Positions 1 through 7,719 of a stretch of 64,000 bases of DNA are shown in pieces. Numbering within the stretch: position 1 is the stretch's first letter; each line of letters begins with the position of its first letter. Source of the stretch: RUG100 sp034927505 (lineage in GTDB: Bacteria; Bacillota; Clostridia; Peptostreptococcales; Anaerovoracaceae); NCBI GenBank assembly GCA_034927505.1, contig JAYFPY010000014.1, forward strand, positions 195,818-259,817. The letters run 5' to 3'. A program made the translations under genes and the position numbers. The notes beneath the pieces are model-generated. The model saw nothing but the letters and a program-made list of their open reading frames with translations. It was not told the origin of the DNA and ran no database searches.

Positions 1-1132
1 TTATGTTCCCGCTGCTGTCATATTTCAGATTCGCGACAGAAGGAAAGTTGGAATTTTCTTTGAAAGCTTCATCTATGGCTCCCTGCACTTTGCTGCTAAG
101 GGATGTATATATTTTTAGCCCGCCGGTATATACCATTTTTTTTGCGGCATCTTTGGAGTATCCCGTTTCTGTCAGATCGGAGATTATCTCGTCTATGGCA
201 AAATCGGTAAAATACGAGGCTTTGGAACTGTAGGCATTGTCGTCAAGGTCCAGCTGCTTTTTCAGAGATGTCCCCTTAATCGCATCGGCCTGCTCAGCGG
301 TAAGATAGCCCTGATCCTGCATATTCTGAACGGCAAGAAGACGCCTGCCTTTGGCTGCATCACCGTTGTAGACGATGGTGTAATTCGGCGACTTGTACAG
401 GATATCTTTCTTTTTCAGCTCAAGGGCCTCGGATTCAATCGTATTGTTGTCGATGGTTTTGACCAGTGCATAATCGTTGGGAGATTTAGGGATGGCGGCC
501 AGAGCTATGCACTGGGTGGCGTTCAGATCTTCTACATCCTTGGAATAGTATGCCTGGCTGGCAGCCTGGATCCCATATGAGTTATATCCGAAATATATGG
601 TGTTGAGGTAAGCTTCCATTATTTGTTCTTTTGTGAGAGTACGTTCCAGGAGAACAGCATACCAGGCCTCTGCCACCTTTCTGTTGAGTGAGCGTATGCT
701 TTTGCTCTCAGGAAGGTAGACATTGCGGGCAAGCTGCTGGGTTATGGTTGAAGTGCCGCTGACCTCGCCGCCTGATGTAAGACTGTCTTTGATCGCACCG
801 AATATGCGTATCACGTTAAAGCCGTGATGACTCCAGAAAGTCTTGTCTTCAATGGAAACTACTGCGTTTATCAGGTCATCCGGGATCTGATCATAGTCGA
901 CGTTGATCCGGTTGCCGTCTCCCTGATATATGTTTTCAAGCACGTTGCCCTTGTCATCGTATAGGATCGAACTTTCGGACAGGTTGGAATATATATTGTC
1001 AGGATCGATCTTTGGTGAATTTGCAATAACAGTTACAGAATACAGTATCAGGAATACAGCAAAGGCAACGATCATCACCAGTGCTGTTTTTAGTATTTTT
1101 GTCTTTCTGCTTTTTCCTTTTGCTCTTGTCAT
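1..1132 (-). CDS. Class A penicillin-binding protein (PBP1A type), C-terminus beyond left edge
   Basis: Bifunctional peptidoglycan synthase acting at the outer face of the membrane. About 377 codons are visible on the minus strand, from ATG at 1130-1132 to the window edge with no stop. A short basic tail is followed by one membrane anchor (residues about 12-30, ALVMIVAFAVFLILY), then the glycosyltransferase (GT51) domain. That domain shows EDKTFWSHHG, holding the catalytic Glu, then TSTITQQLARN and a RKVAEAW-like motif. The transpeptidase domain starts near the edge and its SxxK motif is not in the window. No clear ribosome binding site conflict was found, and the start sits below a good promoter at 1168-1196. 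It is divergent from comEC. The family assignment is firm; the choice among PBP1A subtypes is not possible from this half. Confidence 0.9.
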   Translation of the reverse strand, partial: MTRAKGKSRKTKILKTALVMIVAFAVFLILYSVTVIANSPKIDPDNIYSNLSESSILYDDKGNVLENIYQGDGNRINVDYDQIPDDLINAVVSIEDKTFWSHHGFNVIRIFGAIKDSLTSGGEVSGTSTITQQLARNVYLPESKSIRSLNRKVAEAWYAVLLERTLTKEQIMEAYLNTIYFGYNSYGIQAASQAYYSKDVEDLNATQCIALAAIPKSPNDYALVKTIDNNTIESEALELKKKDILYKSPNYTIVYNGDAAKGRRLLAVQNMQDQGYLTAEQADAIKGTSLKKQLDLDDNAYSSKASYFTDFAIDEIISDLTETGYSKDAAKKMVYTGGLKIYTSLSSKVQGAIDEAFKENSNFPSVANLKYDSSGNI

Positions 1133-1167
1133 ACAGAACCCCTTATTCTTTATCTCACACAAATAAA

Positions 1168-1196
1168 ATTATAGCATACGAAAGTGAAGATTCAAA
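1168..1196 (-). promoter_or_regulatory. Sigma-A promoter for the PBP gene
   Basis: Read on the minus strand, there is a -35 TTTGAA (1191-1196), a 17-nt spacer and an extended -10 TGCTATAAT whose hexamer is at 1168-1173. The PBP start lies about 36 nt downstream of the hexamer. Confidence 0.65.
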
Positions 1197-1218
1197 GAAA
1201 AAGAGGTGCGAAGAGATA

Positions 1219-1245
1219 TTGTAATATTATCCCAATTGGTATAAT
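1219..1245 (+). promoter_or_regulatory. Extended -10 promoter for comEC
   Basis: TGGTATAAT (hexamer 1240-1245) is an extended -10. A weak -35 candidate, TTGTAA, lies at 1219-1224 with a short 15-nt spacer. It points away from the PBP promoter and towards comEC. Confidence 0.5.
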
Positions 1246-1292
1246 ATATAGTAATGCGGATCGGCTTTGCATCAGTCTATGGAGGAACTGTG

Positions 1293-3554
1293 ATGCGGAG
1301 ACCGACAGTGATGGCTGCATGTGCCTTTGCTCTGGGCATTGCGGCAGCTTATCAGTTGAAATTCAACAGTATAGTTTTACTTGCGGCATGTGCGGCAGTT
1401 GTTTTCATGTGGTTCATGAAGGCGCCTCGTATTGCTGTGCTGTTTTTATGTTTTCTTACGGCCGGGAGCGGTATATTCGTTTTCGCGGACAGCCGCACAG
1501 AGCCACTGGAAAAATACTGCGGCGGCAGCACGGAGATATCGGGGACCATAAGACATATGACAGAAAAAGAGGATTGTGTGCGGCTGGAGATAGCTGAGAA
1601 GAGGGGCAGCCGGGTGCTGCTGTCAGTATACGGAAAGGATATACCTGAATTTGAGGAGGGACAGAACGTAACAGCTTTCTGTGAGATTTCTCTGCCATCG
1701 CCTGCAAGGAACCCGGGATGCTTCGACTACCGGATGTACTTAAAGACGCGAAAAGTGAATATTACAGCGACAGCATCCGATTATCAGATACGGACCGGCA
1801 GGATCACATCAAAACTGCGGAATCGTATCTGGAGCATCAGGCAGGGGTTTCATCAGAGGCTGGAGGATCATATGTCGAAGGACGATCTGGCCATGGTGGA
1901 AGCTATGATGTTCGGAGACAAATCCGGGCTGGATGAGGAACTGTACGAGAGCTTTCAGAAGAACGGCACAGCCCATATACTGGCGGTAAGCGGGCTGCAT
2001 ATCGGGATGATATATGCACTGATCAGCTCTGTCATAGGCGGAAGAAGGAGGGTGTTCCCCAATATAGTCATACTTGTGCTGCTGATAATATACGCCGCTA
2101 TGGCAGGATTCGCTCCATCGGTAGTCAGGGCTGTCATCATGATAGCTCTTCATATAATTTCCCGGCTGATCCATTACAGATATGACCTAATGTCCGCCGG
2201 CTGTTTTACAGCAATGACGATCCTGGCAGCAAACCCGTATCAGCTATTCGGCCTGGGGTTTCAGCTGTCATTCCTGGCGATATTTACAATGGCTGTCTTT
2301 CTGCCGGTATTCGAGTATATCCCGCTCCATCCTGTATTCAAAAATGTTTTTCTGCCTGTGCTGGTGATACAGGCGGGAATGGCTCCTTACAGCGCATACG
2401 TGTTCAATTATTTTTCCCTGGGGGCTTTCATTGCCAATATCCCGGTGATCTTTCTGGCCGGGATAGTTGTGCCGGCAGGGGTGGCAGCCATAGCTGCAAC
2501 CGGGTCAATACCGGAGCTTTCGGGAATTTTTTCCGGTTTTTTGGAGATAGGGATCAAAGGGATATCGGTTTGCAATAATATATTTTGCGCAAATGGAGCG
2601 ACATCATTTGAAGTCACTTCGCCGTCGCTGATCCTGATACTGATTTACTACGGACTTTTCTTTTTCCTGCTGTCCGAGATGGCTCGTATATGGATCATCA
2701 GAGGGGATCGGGAGAAAGTCATATGCGGTTTGGTCGCTGTAGGCCTTCTTGTCTGCTTTTTCTACAGCGGATGGGCCAACGAGTTCAAAAAGGCGGAGAT
2801 AGTTTTCCTGGATGTGGGTCAGGGCTCGGCCATACATCTCAGGTCGCCTTCAGGTTATAATATTTTCATAGACGGAGGAGGAAAAAAGGACTTCAATACA
2901 GGCAAAAAGATTTTAAAGCCCTACTGCCTTAAAAACGGAGTGAAAAAAGTGGACCTGGCTCTCGCGACCCATAAAGATACAGATCACTACAAGGGACTGA
3001 CGGAGCTGGAAGAACTGGGCATGATAGAGAAAATGATAACCAACGATGACGGGTACAAGGCCGGAGACGTGATATTCAGCGAAGACGGCTTTAGGATAGA
3101 AGCCGCAGCCCCTTTGGAGGAAGCCGGAGCCGAGGCATCGGCAGCGGTTTCTGAAACAGCTGCAGATGAAAGTGAAAATGAAAGATCTCTTGTTTTTAAA
3201 GTGACCGTAGGCGACTATTCCATCCTGGCAACAGGAGATATAGGGGAAGAGACTGAGAAAGCTGTGGCCGGTCACTGGGAAGGCAGTGGATTTCTTGAGA
3301 CGGACATCCTTCTGGCACCTCATCACGGCAGCAGATTCAGCTCCTCGAAGGAGCTTATTGCGGCCGCTTCCCCGGGGATCACAGTTATACAGGTGGGGAA
3401 AAACAACTACGGACACCCGTCGGAAGAGGCACTTGACAGATACAGGAAGGCCGGGATACCGGTGTACCGGAACGACCGGCAGGGCGCAGTGGGGATATTC
3501 AGGGGATGCAGGGTCAGGACCATGCTGCAGAAACCTTCCGGCACTGCCAAATGA
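1293..3554 (+). CDS. comEC: ComEC/Rec2 family DNA uptake channel
   Basis: Inner-membrane channel that carries single-stranded DNA into the cell during natural competence. The protein is 753 aa, normal for the family. It has an N-terminal membrane pair, a DUF4131-like region, then the Competence domain with the signature HILAVSGLHIGM and many membrane segments (about residues 190-470). The C-terminal metallo-beta-lactamase-like domain shows ATHKDTDHYKGL and LLAPHHGSRFSS. ATG 1293 is chosen over the in-frame ATG at 1254 because GGAGG at 1281-1285 sits 7 nt before it. No other com genes lie nearby, so competence cannot be inferred from this gene alone; comEC is often kept as an orphan in Clostridia. 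Followed by its own short intergenic promoter for the next gene. Confidence 0.93.
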   Translation: MRRPTVMAACAFALGIAAAYQLKFNSIVLLAACAAVVFMWFMKAPRIAVLFLCFLTAGSGIFVFADSRTEPLEKYCGGSTEISGTIRHMTEKEDCVRLEIAEKRGSRVLLSVYGKDIPEFEEGQNVTAFCEISLPSPARNPGCFDYRMYLKTRKVNITATASDYQIRTGRITSKLRNRIWSIRQGFHQRLEDHMSKDDLAMVEAMMFGDKSGLDEELYESFQKNGTAHILAVSGLHIGMIYALISSVIGGRRRVFPNIVILVLLIIYAAMAGFAPSVVRAVIMIALHIISRLIHYRYDLMSAGCFTAMTILAANPYQLFGLGFQLSFLAIFTMAVFLPVFEYIPLHPVFKNVFLPVLVIQAGMAPYSAYVFNYFSLGAFIANIPVIFLAGIVVPAGVAAIAATGSIPELSGIFSGFLEIGIKGISVCNNIFCANGATSFEVTSPSLILILIYYGLFFFLLSEMARIWIIRGDREKVICGLVAVGLLVCFFYSGWANEFKKAEIVFLDVGQGSAIHLRSPSGYNIFIDGGGKKDFNTGKKILKPYCLKNGVKKVDLALATHKDTDHYKGLTELEELGMIEKMITNDDGYKAGDVIFSEDGFRIEAAAPLEEAGAEASAAVSETAADESENERSLVFKVTVGDYSILATGDIGEETEKAVAGHWEGSGFLETDILLAPHHGSRFSSSKELIAAASPGITVIQVGKNNYGHPSEEALDRYRKAGIPVYRNDRQGAVGIFRGCRVRTMLQKPSGTAK

Positions 3555-3564
3555 GAAGGATATG

Positions 3565-3573
3565 TGATATAAT
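3565..3573 (+). promoter_or_regulatory. Extended -10 promoter before the isochorismatase-family gene
   Basis: TGATATAAT (hexamer 3568-3573) stands 33 nt before the start codon at 3606. No convincing -35 is seen, as is common with extended -10 sites. Confidence 0.5.
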
Positions 3574-3605
3574 CAGGGGAAAGATCCGAAAAGGAGGATA
3601 TGGAT

Positions 3606-4148
3606 ATGTCAAAATATGCAGTAATAGTTGTAGATATGCTGAATGATTTCGTTACAGGTGCACTGGGATGCGACCGGGGACGGGCCATAGTGCCGCACCT
3701 TGAAAAGCTGATAAAAGCAGCAAGAGAAAAGAAAATACCGGTGATCTATTCCAATGATTCTCACTTGAAGGGCATCGATCATGAATTGAAACTGTGGGGC
3801 GACCATGCCATACGAGGCACTGAAGGCGCAGAGGTCATACCTGAGCTGAAACCGGAAGAAACGGACTACATTGTGCCAAAGAGACGATACAGCGGGTTTT
3901 ATCAGACGGATATGGGGCTACTCCTGAAGGAACTGGGAGCAGATACAGTCATAATAACCGGGCTCCACGCACATATGTGCTGCAGGCACACGGCGGCAGA
4001 CGCCTACTATCTGGGATATGATATCGTTGTACCAAAAGAGACGACTGATTCATTCACTAAAGAGGATTACGAAAGCGGCCTGAAATACTTTGAAGAAGTA
4101 TACGGAGCGGAGATATGCGGACTGGATGATCTTATCGGAAGCTTTTGA
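3606..4148 (+). CDS. Isochorismatase-family cysteine hydrolase (nicotinamidase-like)
   Basis: Soluble alpha/beta hydrolase of the isochorismatase/nicotinamidase fold, 180 aa. The catalytic triad can be read as Asp10 (VIVVDMLNDF), Lys92 (VPKRRYSGF) and Cys125 (GLHAHMCCRHTAADA), placed as in PncA. The HxH-like metal site may involve Asp51 and His53 (NDSHL). The start at 3606 is preferred over 3600 because AAGGAGG at 3591-3597 gives 8 nt of spacing instead of 2. The usual nicotinamidase role is conversion of nicotinamide to nicotinate for NAD salvage, but this family also holds enzymes acting on other amides, and the substrate cannot be read from sequence. It stands alone between comEC and holA. 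Confidence 0.8.
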   Translation: MSKYAVIVVDMLNDFVTGALGCDRGRAIVPHLEKLIKAAREKKIPVIYSNDSHLKGIDHELKLWGDHAIRGTEGAEVIPELKPEETDYIVPKRRYSGFYQTDMGLLLKELGADTVIITGLHAHMCCRHTAADAYYLGYDIVVPKETTDSFTKEDYESGLKYFEEVYGAEICGLDDLIGSF

Positions 4149-4235
4149 GCAGAGATCCCGTGTAAATATTTAGGGAGAATGTAAATACCAGTTAAAATAT
4201 CGTTAAATAATTATCAAAATAATACTGAGGTGAGA

Positions 4236-5300
4236 ATGGCTTACAATACCAGACATGCATTTGAAACAATAGGCGAGGATATAAAAAACGGCAAAACAGG
4301 CAATCTGTTTTTCCTGCGGGGAAAAGAACAGTACCTGGTTGAATGGGCCTGCGATACTATCATAAAGAAATACGTCAATGAAGCTACACGGACATTGGAT
4401 CTGGTAAGATTCGAGCCCGGAGCTTTTGATATGGATGCAGTGATAGAAGCATGCGAGACCATACCTCTGTTTTCTGAAAAAAAAGTTGTGATCCTGGATA
4501 ATTTCTATTTGCTTTGGGGCAAAGACAGAGACAAGCAGTTCGATGAGGAGAAACGAGACATATTCAAAGATTACATCAGGGAGATCCCAGATACGGCAAT
4601 ACTGGTAGTTGCCGTGCCGGCTGCGCCCACATATAAGCTGGAGAAATACGGCAACAGCACATCAAAGGCCCTTGCCGCAGCCGGGAAAGAATATGATTTC
4701 GGTCCTCTCTCCGGACGGCAGCTGCTTGGATTCATGAAAAAAAGACTGGTGGCAGGGGGGAAAACGGCCAGCCGCGCCACTATGGAGATGCTCATTGCGG
4801 AAAGCGGATACCTGAACGAAGAGATCGATTACGGCCTCTTTCAACTGGACAATGATCTGAAAAAAATCATGGCACTGGCGGAAGGCGATGAAATAAGACC
4901 TGAAGATGTAATGAAAGGCATCTCCGACAATCTGGAGCACAATACTTTCAAATTGCTGGACAGCATATGCAGCAACAGAAAGGCCGAAGGCTTCCGCCTC
5001 ATAAGAGAGCTGCTTTTGAGCGGACACAGTACATTTGAACTGCTGGGCGGCATAATCAATCAGCTGGAGCTGATGCAGGAAGTAAAAGAAATGAAAAATC
5101 TTGGCAGCGGTGTGCCTCAGATGGCAAAGATCCTGGGCAAACATCAGTATCCTATAAAAAAAGCCATCGGTTTTTCCGAAAAATATTCCGAAGCCCAGGT
5201 GAAGTCCATGCTGCAGAAAGCATTTGAAGTTGAGAAGAATATAAAGAGGGGAATATTGAAAGAAGAGATGGCGTTGGAGATGTTTGTTGCAAGAATATAG
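4236..5300 (+). CDS. holA: DNA polymerase III subunit delta
   Basis: Clamp-loader wrench subunit that opens the beta sliding clamp during replication. The 354-aa length fits HolA. The N-terminal AAA-like domain begins LFFLRGKEQYLVEWA, and the conserved middle region has IPLFSEKKVVILDNF (about residues 80-95). The helical C-terminal part includes HSTFELLGGIINQLELM, typical of the delta collar domain. ATG 4236 follows GAGG (4227-4230) by 5 nt; GTG 4230 overlaps that site and is less likely. The gene is followed by a 130-nt regulatory gap before the bifurcating oxidoreductase operon. In many Firmicutes holA lies just after comEC; here one gene separates them. Confidence 0.93.
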   Translation: MAYNTRHAFETIGEDIKNGKTGNLFFLRGKEQYLVEWACDTIIKKYVNEATRTLDLVRFEPGAFDMDAVIEACETIPLFSEKKVVILDNFYLLWGKDRDKQFDEEKRDIFKDYIREIPDTAILVVAVPAAPTYKLEKYGNSTSKALAAAGKEYDFGPLSGRQLLGFMKKRLVAGGKTASRATMEMLIAESGYLNEEIDYGLFQLDNDLKKIMALAEGDEIRPEDVMKGISDNLEHNTFKLLDSICSNRKAEGFRLIRELLLSGHSTFELLGGIINQLELMQEVKEMKNLGSGVPQMAKILGKHQYPIKKAIGFSEKYSEAQVKSMLQKAFEVEKNIKRGILKEEMALEMFVARI

Positions 5301-5312
5301 CCAACATCCACT

Positions 5313-5330
5313 TTGACACAAAAATGTCAA
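5313..5330. promoter_or_regulatory. Perfect palindrome, possible operator, upstream of the stn-like operon
   Basis: TTGACA (5313-5318) and TGTCAA (5325-5330) form a perfect inverted repeat around a 6-nt CAAAAA spacer. It lies 25 nt upstream of the -35 element of the next promoter. It lacks a T-run and ends beyond holA, so it could be either a weak transcription end or a repressor/activator site. It does not match the Rex consensus closely. Confidence 0.4.
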
Positions 5331-5354
5331 TCTTGTATACATGAGCCAAAATCA

Positions 5355-5383
5355 TTGAATTTTCTAAATTCGTTTGTTATACT
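5355..5383 (+). promoter_or_regulatory. Sigma-A promoter of the NuoE/NuoF/StnC-like operon
   Basis: TTGAAT (5355-5360), a 17-nt spacer and TATACT (5378-5383) form one of the best matches to the sigma-A consensus in the window. The first gene starts at 5432 after AAAGGAGA. Confidence 0.75.
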
Positions 5384-5431
5384 TTCACTACATGTAAAAG
5401 ATACTGCTAACTTACAAAAGGAGATATTAGC

Positions 5432-5944
5432 ATGAGTGAAAAATGCAGTTGCGGAAACGGCAACAGGCAAGAGCGATTCAAAGAACTGGCGCCTACGCTG
5501 AAAAAATATGCGGCGGTACCGGGCAGTCTGATCACTATCCTGCAGAAAACTCAGGAGATCTACGGGTATCTTTCCCCGGATGCGATCAATTACATAGCGG
5601 ATGAAACAGGGATAAAGCCGGCCAAAATATATGGCGTGGCTACTTTCTATGCGCAGTTCCGTATGGAGCCGATAGGAAAATATCTTATCATGCTGTGCAA
5701 GGGCACTGCATGTCATGTGAACGGAGCAGATGTAATAGAAGAGTCTATCTGCGAGCATCTTGGTATAGGAGACGGGGAGACAACGGAAGACGGAATTTTT
5801 ACGTTGAACAATGTGGCATGTCTCGGATGTTGCTCACTGGCCCCGGTAATGATGGTAAAAAGTGCTGAGGAAGATGAAACTTTCGGAAATCTGACAAAAG
5901 ATTCCGTCAAGGATATCCTCGACAGCATCAAAGAGAGAGCATAG
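5432..5944 (+). CDS. NuoE-like [2Fe-2S] subunit (StnA/HydC type) of a bifurcating oxidoreductase
   Basis: Thioredoxin-fold [2Fe-2S] protein, 170 aa, that passes electrons to the flavoprotein subunit. The cluster ligands are Cys89 and Cys94 (CKGTACHVNGA), and Cys130 and Cys134 (CLGCCSLAP), the standard NuoE pattern. The N-terminal helical bundle (TLKKYAAVPGSLITILQKTQ) is also standard. ATG 5432 has AAAGGAGA upstream. It is the first gene of a tight operon with a NuoF-like subunit (13 nt downstream) and a 1175-aa fused protein. In HydABC hydrogenases and in Stn transhydrogenase this subunit pair forms the flavin-based bifurcating core. No hydrogenase subunit is present here, which favours the Stn type. 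Confidence 0.85.
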   Translation: MSEKCSCGNGNRQERFKELAPTLKKYAAVPGSLITILQKTQEIYGYLSPDAINYIADETGIKPAKIYGVATFYAQFRMEPIGKYLIMLCKGTACHVNGADVIEESICEHLGIGDGETTEDGIFTLNNVACLGCCSLAPVMMVKSAEEDETFGNLTKDSVKDILDSIKERA

Positions 5945-5957
5945 GGAGGTGCAGACA

Positions 5958-7706
5958 ATGAAAATCATCGTAGGGCAGGGGAGCTGCGGTATAGCCACCG
6001 GAGCGAGAAAAACTGCCGCTGAATTCGAAAAACAGCTTCGTGCGGAAAAAATAGATATCAATGTCGGTATCGCCGGATGTGTCGGAACGTGTTATCTGGA
6101 ACCTATCGTGGACATCTATGAAGATGACGGAAAAATGACCAGATATGTCAAAGTCCAGCCGGAAAACGTAAGGACAATAGTCGACGGCCATATAAAAGGA
6201 GGAAGACCTGTTGAGGAAATGAGCATTTCCGATGAAGACAAACAATTCCTTGGAAAACAGAAGAGGATTGTTCTTGAAAATGCAGGAATAATAGATCCTG
6301 AAAATATAGAAGAATATATATCGGTCGAAGGATACAGCGCTGCGGAAAAAATGTTGAAAAGCATGCATCCCGAGCAGGTGATCGATGAGGTAAAATCATC
6401 GGGACTGAGGGGACGCGGAGGTGCAGGTTTTCCGACATGGTTCAAGTGGAACGCTACAAGAAGAGCAGCCGGGAGACCGAAATACATCGTCTGCAATGCC
6501 GACGAGGGAGATCCGGGAGCTTTCATGGACAGATCTGTACTGGAAGGAGACCCTCATGCGCTTTTAGAAGGCATGATAATATGCGGATATGCGATCGGCG
6601 CTGTCCAGGGCATAATATACTGCCGTGCCGAATATCCTCTTGCCATAAAGCGCCTTGAGATAGCAATGGAACAGGCGAGGAAAAAGGGATTCCTCGGGAA
6701 AAACATCTTCGGGTCCGGAGTTGATTTCGATGTAATGATAAAAGAAGGTGCAGGAGCTTTCGTATGCGGCGAGGAAACTGCAATGATCGCTTCTCTGGAG
6801 GGAGAGCGTGGTATGCCTCGTGTAAAATTCCCGTTCCCGGCAGAAAAAGGATACTGGCAGAAACCTACTAACATAAACAATGTTGAGACATATGCAAACC
6901 TTCCGTGGATATTGAGGAACGGAGGCAAAGCTTTCAGTGCTATGGGCACGGACAAGAGCAAAGGAACAAAAGTGTTCGCTCTTGCCGGAAAGATTAAAAA
7001 AGGCGGACTTGCAGAGGTGCCGATGGGTCTTCCTCTGAAAGAAGTCATATTCGGCATAGGCGGCGGCATCAAGAAAGACAAGAAGTTCAAAGCTGTCCAG
7101 ATGGGCGGGCCGTCCGGCGGATGTGTGCCGGCAAGGCTGATAGATACGCCGGTAACATATGAAGACATAACCAAGACCGGTGCAATAGTAGGCTCCGGCG
7201 GCATGATCGTAATGGATGAAGATACATGCATGGTAGACATGGCAAGATATTTCCTGGATTTCACACGAAAAGAAAGCTGCGGCAAATGCACGTACTGCAG
7301 ACTGGGAACAAAGCGGATGCTGGAGATACTGGAGCGTATAACTCAGGGCAAAGGAAAAGACGGAGATATAGAGCTGCTGGAAGAACTGGCTGTAAAAATA
7401 AAGGAAGGGTCCCTCTGTGGACTTGGGCAGACAGCACCGAACCCGGTACTGACAACGATCAAGTATTTCAGAAACGAATATGAAGATCATATATACAAGA
7501 AAAAATGTACGGCAAAATCATGTAAGGCCCTCATCAAATTTGAAATAACAGATGAGTGCAGGGGCTGTACTCTGTGCGCTAAAAAGTGTCCGGTGGATGC
7601 TATATCAGGGCAGGCAAAAGGTATGCACGTGATAGATCAGAGTAAATGCGTCAAATGCGGAAGATGTTTGGAAAACTGCAAATTCAACGCAATAACAGTA
7701 GAGTAA
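5958..7706 (+). CDS. NuoF-like flavoprotein subunit (StnB/HydB type) of a bifurcating oxidoreductase
   Basis: NADH- and FMN-binding subunit, 582 aa. Domains in order are an N-terminal thioredoxin-like [2Fe-2S] domain (GSCGIATGAR; Cys10, Cys41, Cys45), the NuoF core with the glycine-rich NADH/FMN site (GLRGRGGAGFPTW) and CNADEGDPGAFMDR, then an SLBB domain. These are followed by a 4Fe-4S site (SCGKCTYCRLG with a later Cys in SLCGLGQT) and a C-terminal two-cluster ferredoxin (CRGCTLCAKKCP and CVKCGRCLENCK). This architecture is that of HydB/StnB rather than respiratory NuoF, which lacks the extra end domains. ATG 5958 is chosen over GTG 5949 because GGGAGG at 5944-5949 overlaps the latter. Soluble, cytoplasmic. 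Confidence 0.88.
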   Translation: MKIIVGQGSCGIATGARKTAAEFEKQLRAEKIDINVGIAGCVGTCYLEPIVDIYEDDGKMTRYVKVQPENVRTIVDGHIKGGRPVEEMSISDEDKQFLGKQKRIVLENAGIIDPENIEEYISVEGYSAAEKMLKSMHPEQVIDEVKSSGLRGRGGAGFPTWFKWNATRRAAGRPKYIVCNADEGDPGAFMDRSVLEGDPHALLEGMIICGYAIGAVQGIIYCRAEYPLAIKRLEIAMEQARKKGFLGKNIFGSGVDFDVMIKEGAGAFVCGEETAMIASLEGERGMPRVKFPFPAEKGYWQKPTNINNVETYANLPWILRNGGKAFSAMGTDKSKGTKVFALAGKIKKGGLAEVPMGLPLKEVIFGIGGGIKKDKKFKAVQMGGPSGGCVPARLIDTPVTYEDITKTGAIVGSGGMIVMDEDTCMVDMARYFLDFTRKESCGKCTYCRLGTKRMLEILERITQGKGKDGDIELLEELAVKIKEGSLCGLGQTAPNPVLTTIKYFRNEYEDHIYKKKCTAKSCKALIKFEITDECRGCTLCAKKCPVDAISGQAKGMHVIDQSKCVKCGRCLENCKFNAITVE

Positions 7707-7719
7707 CAGGAGGACTGAC

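Noticed and set aside
1254..1292. Upstream start of comEC at ATG 1254
   Set aside because: It overlaps the promoter -10 region and lacks a ribosome binding site; ATG 1293 has GGAGG at the right distance.
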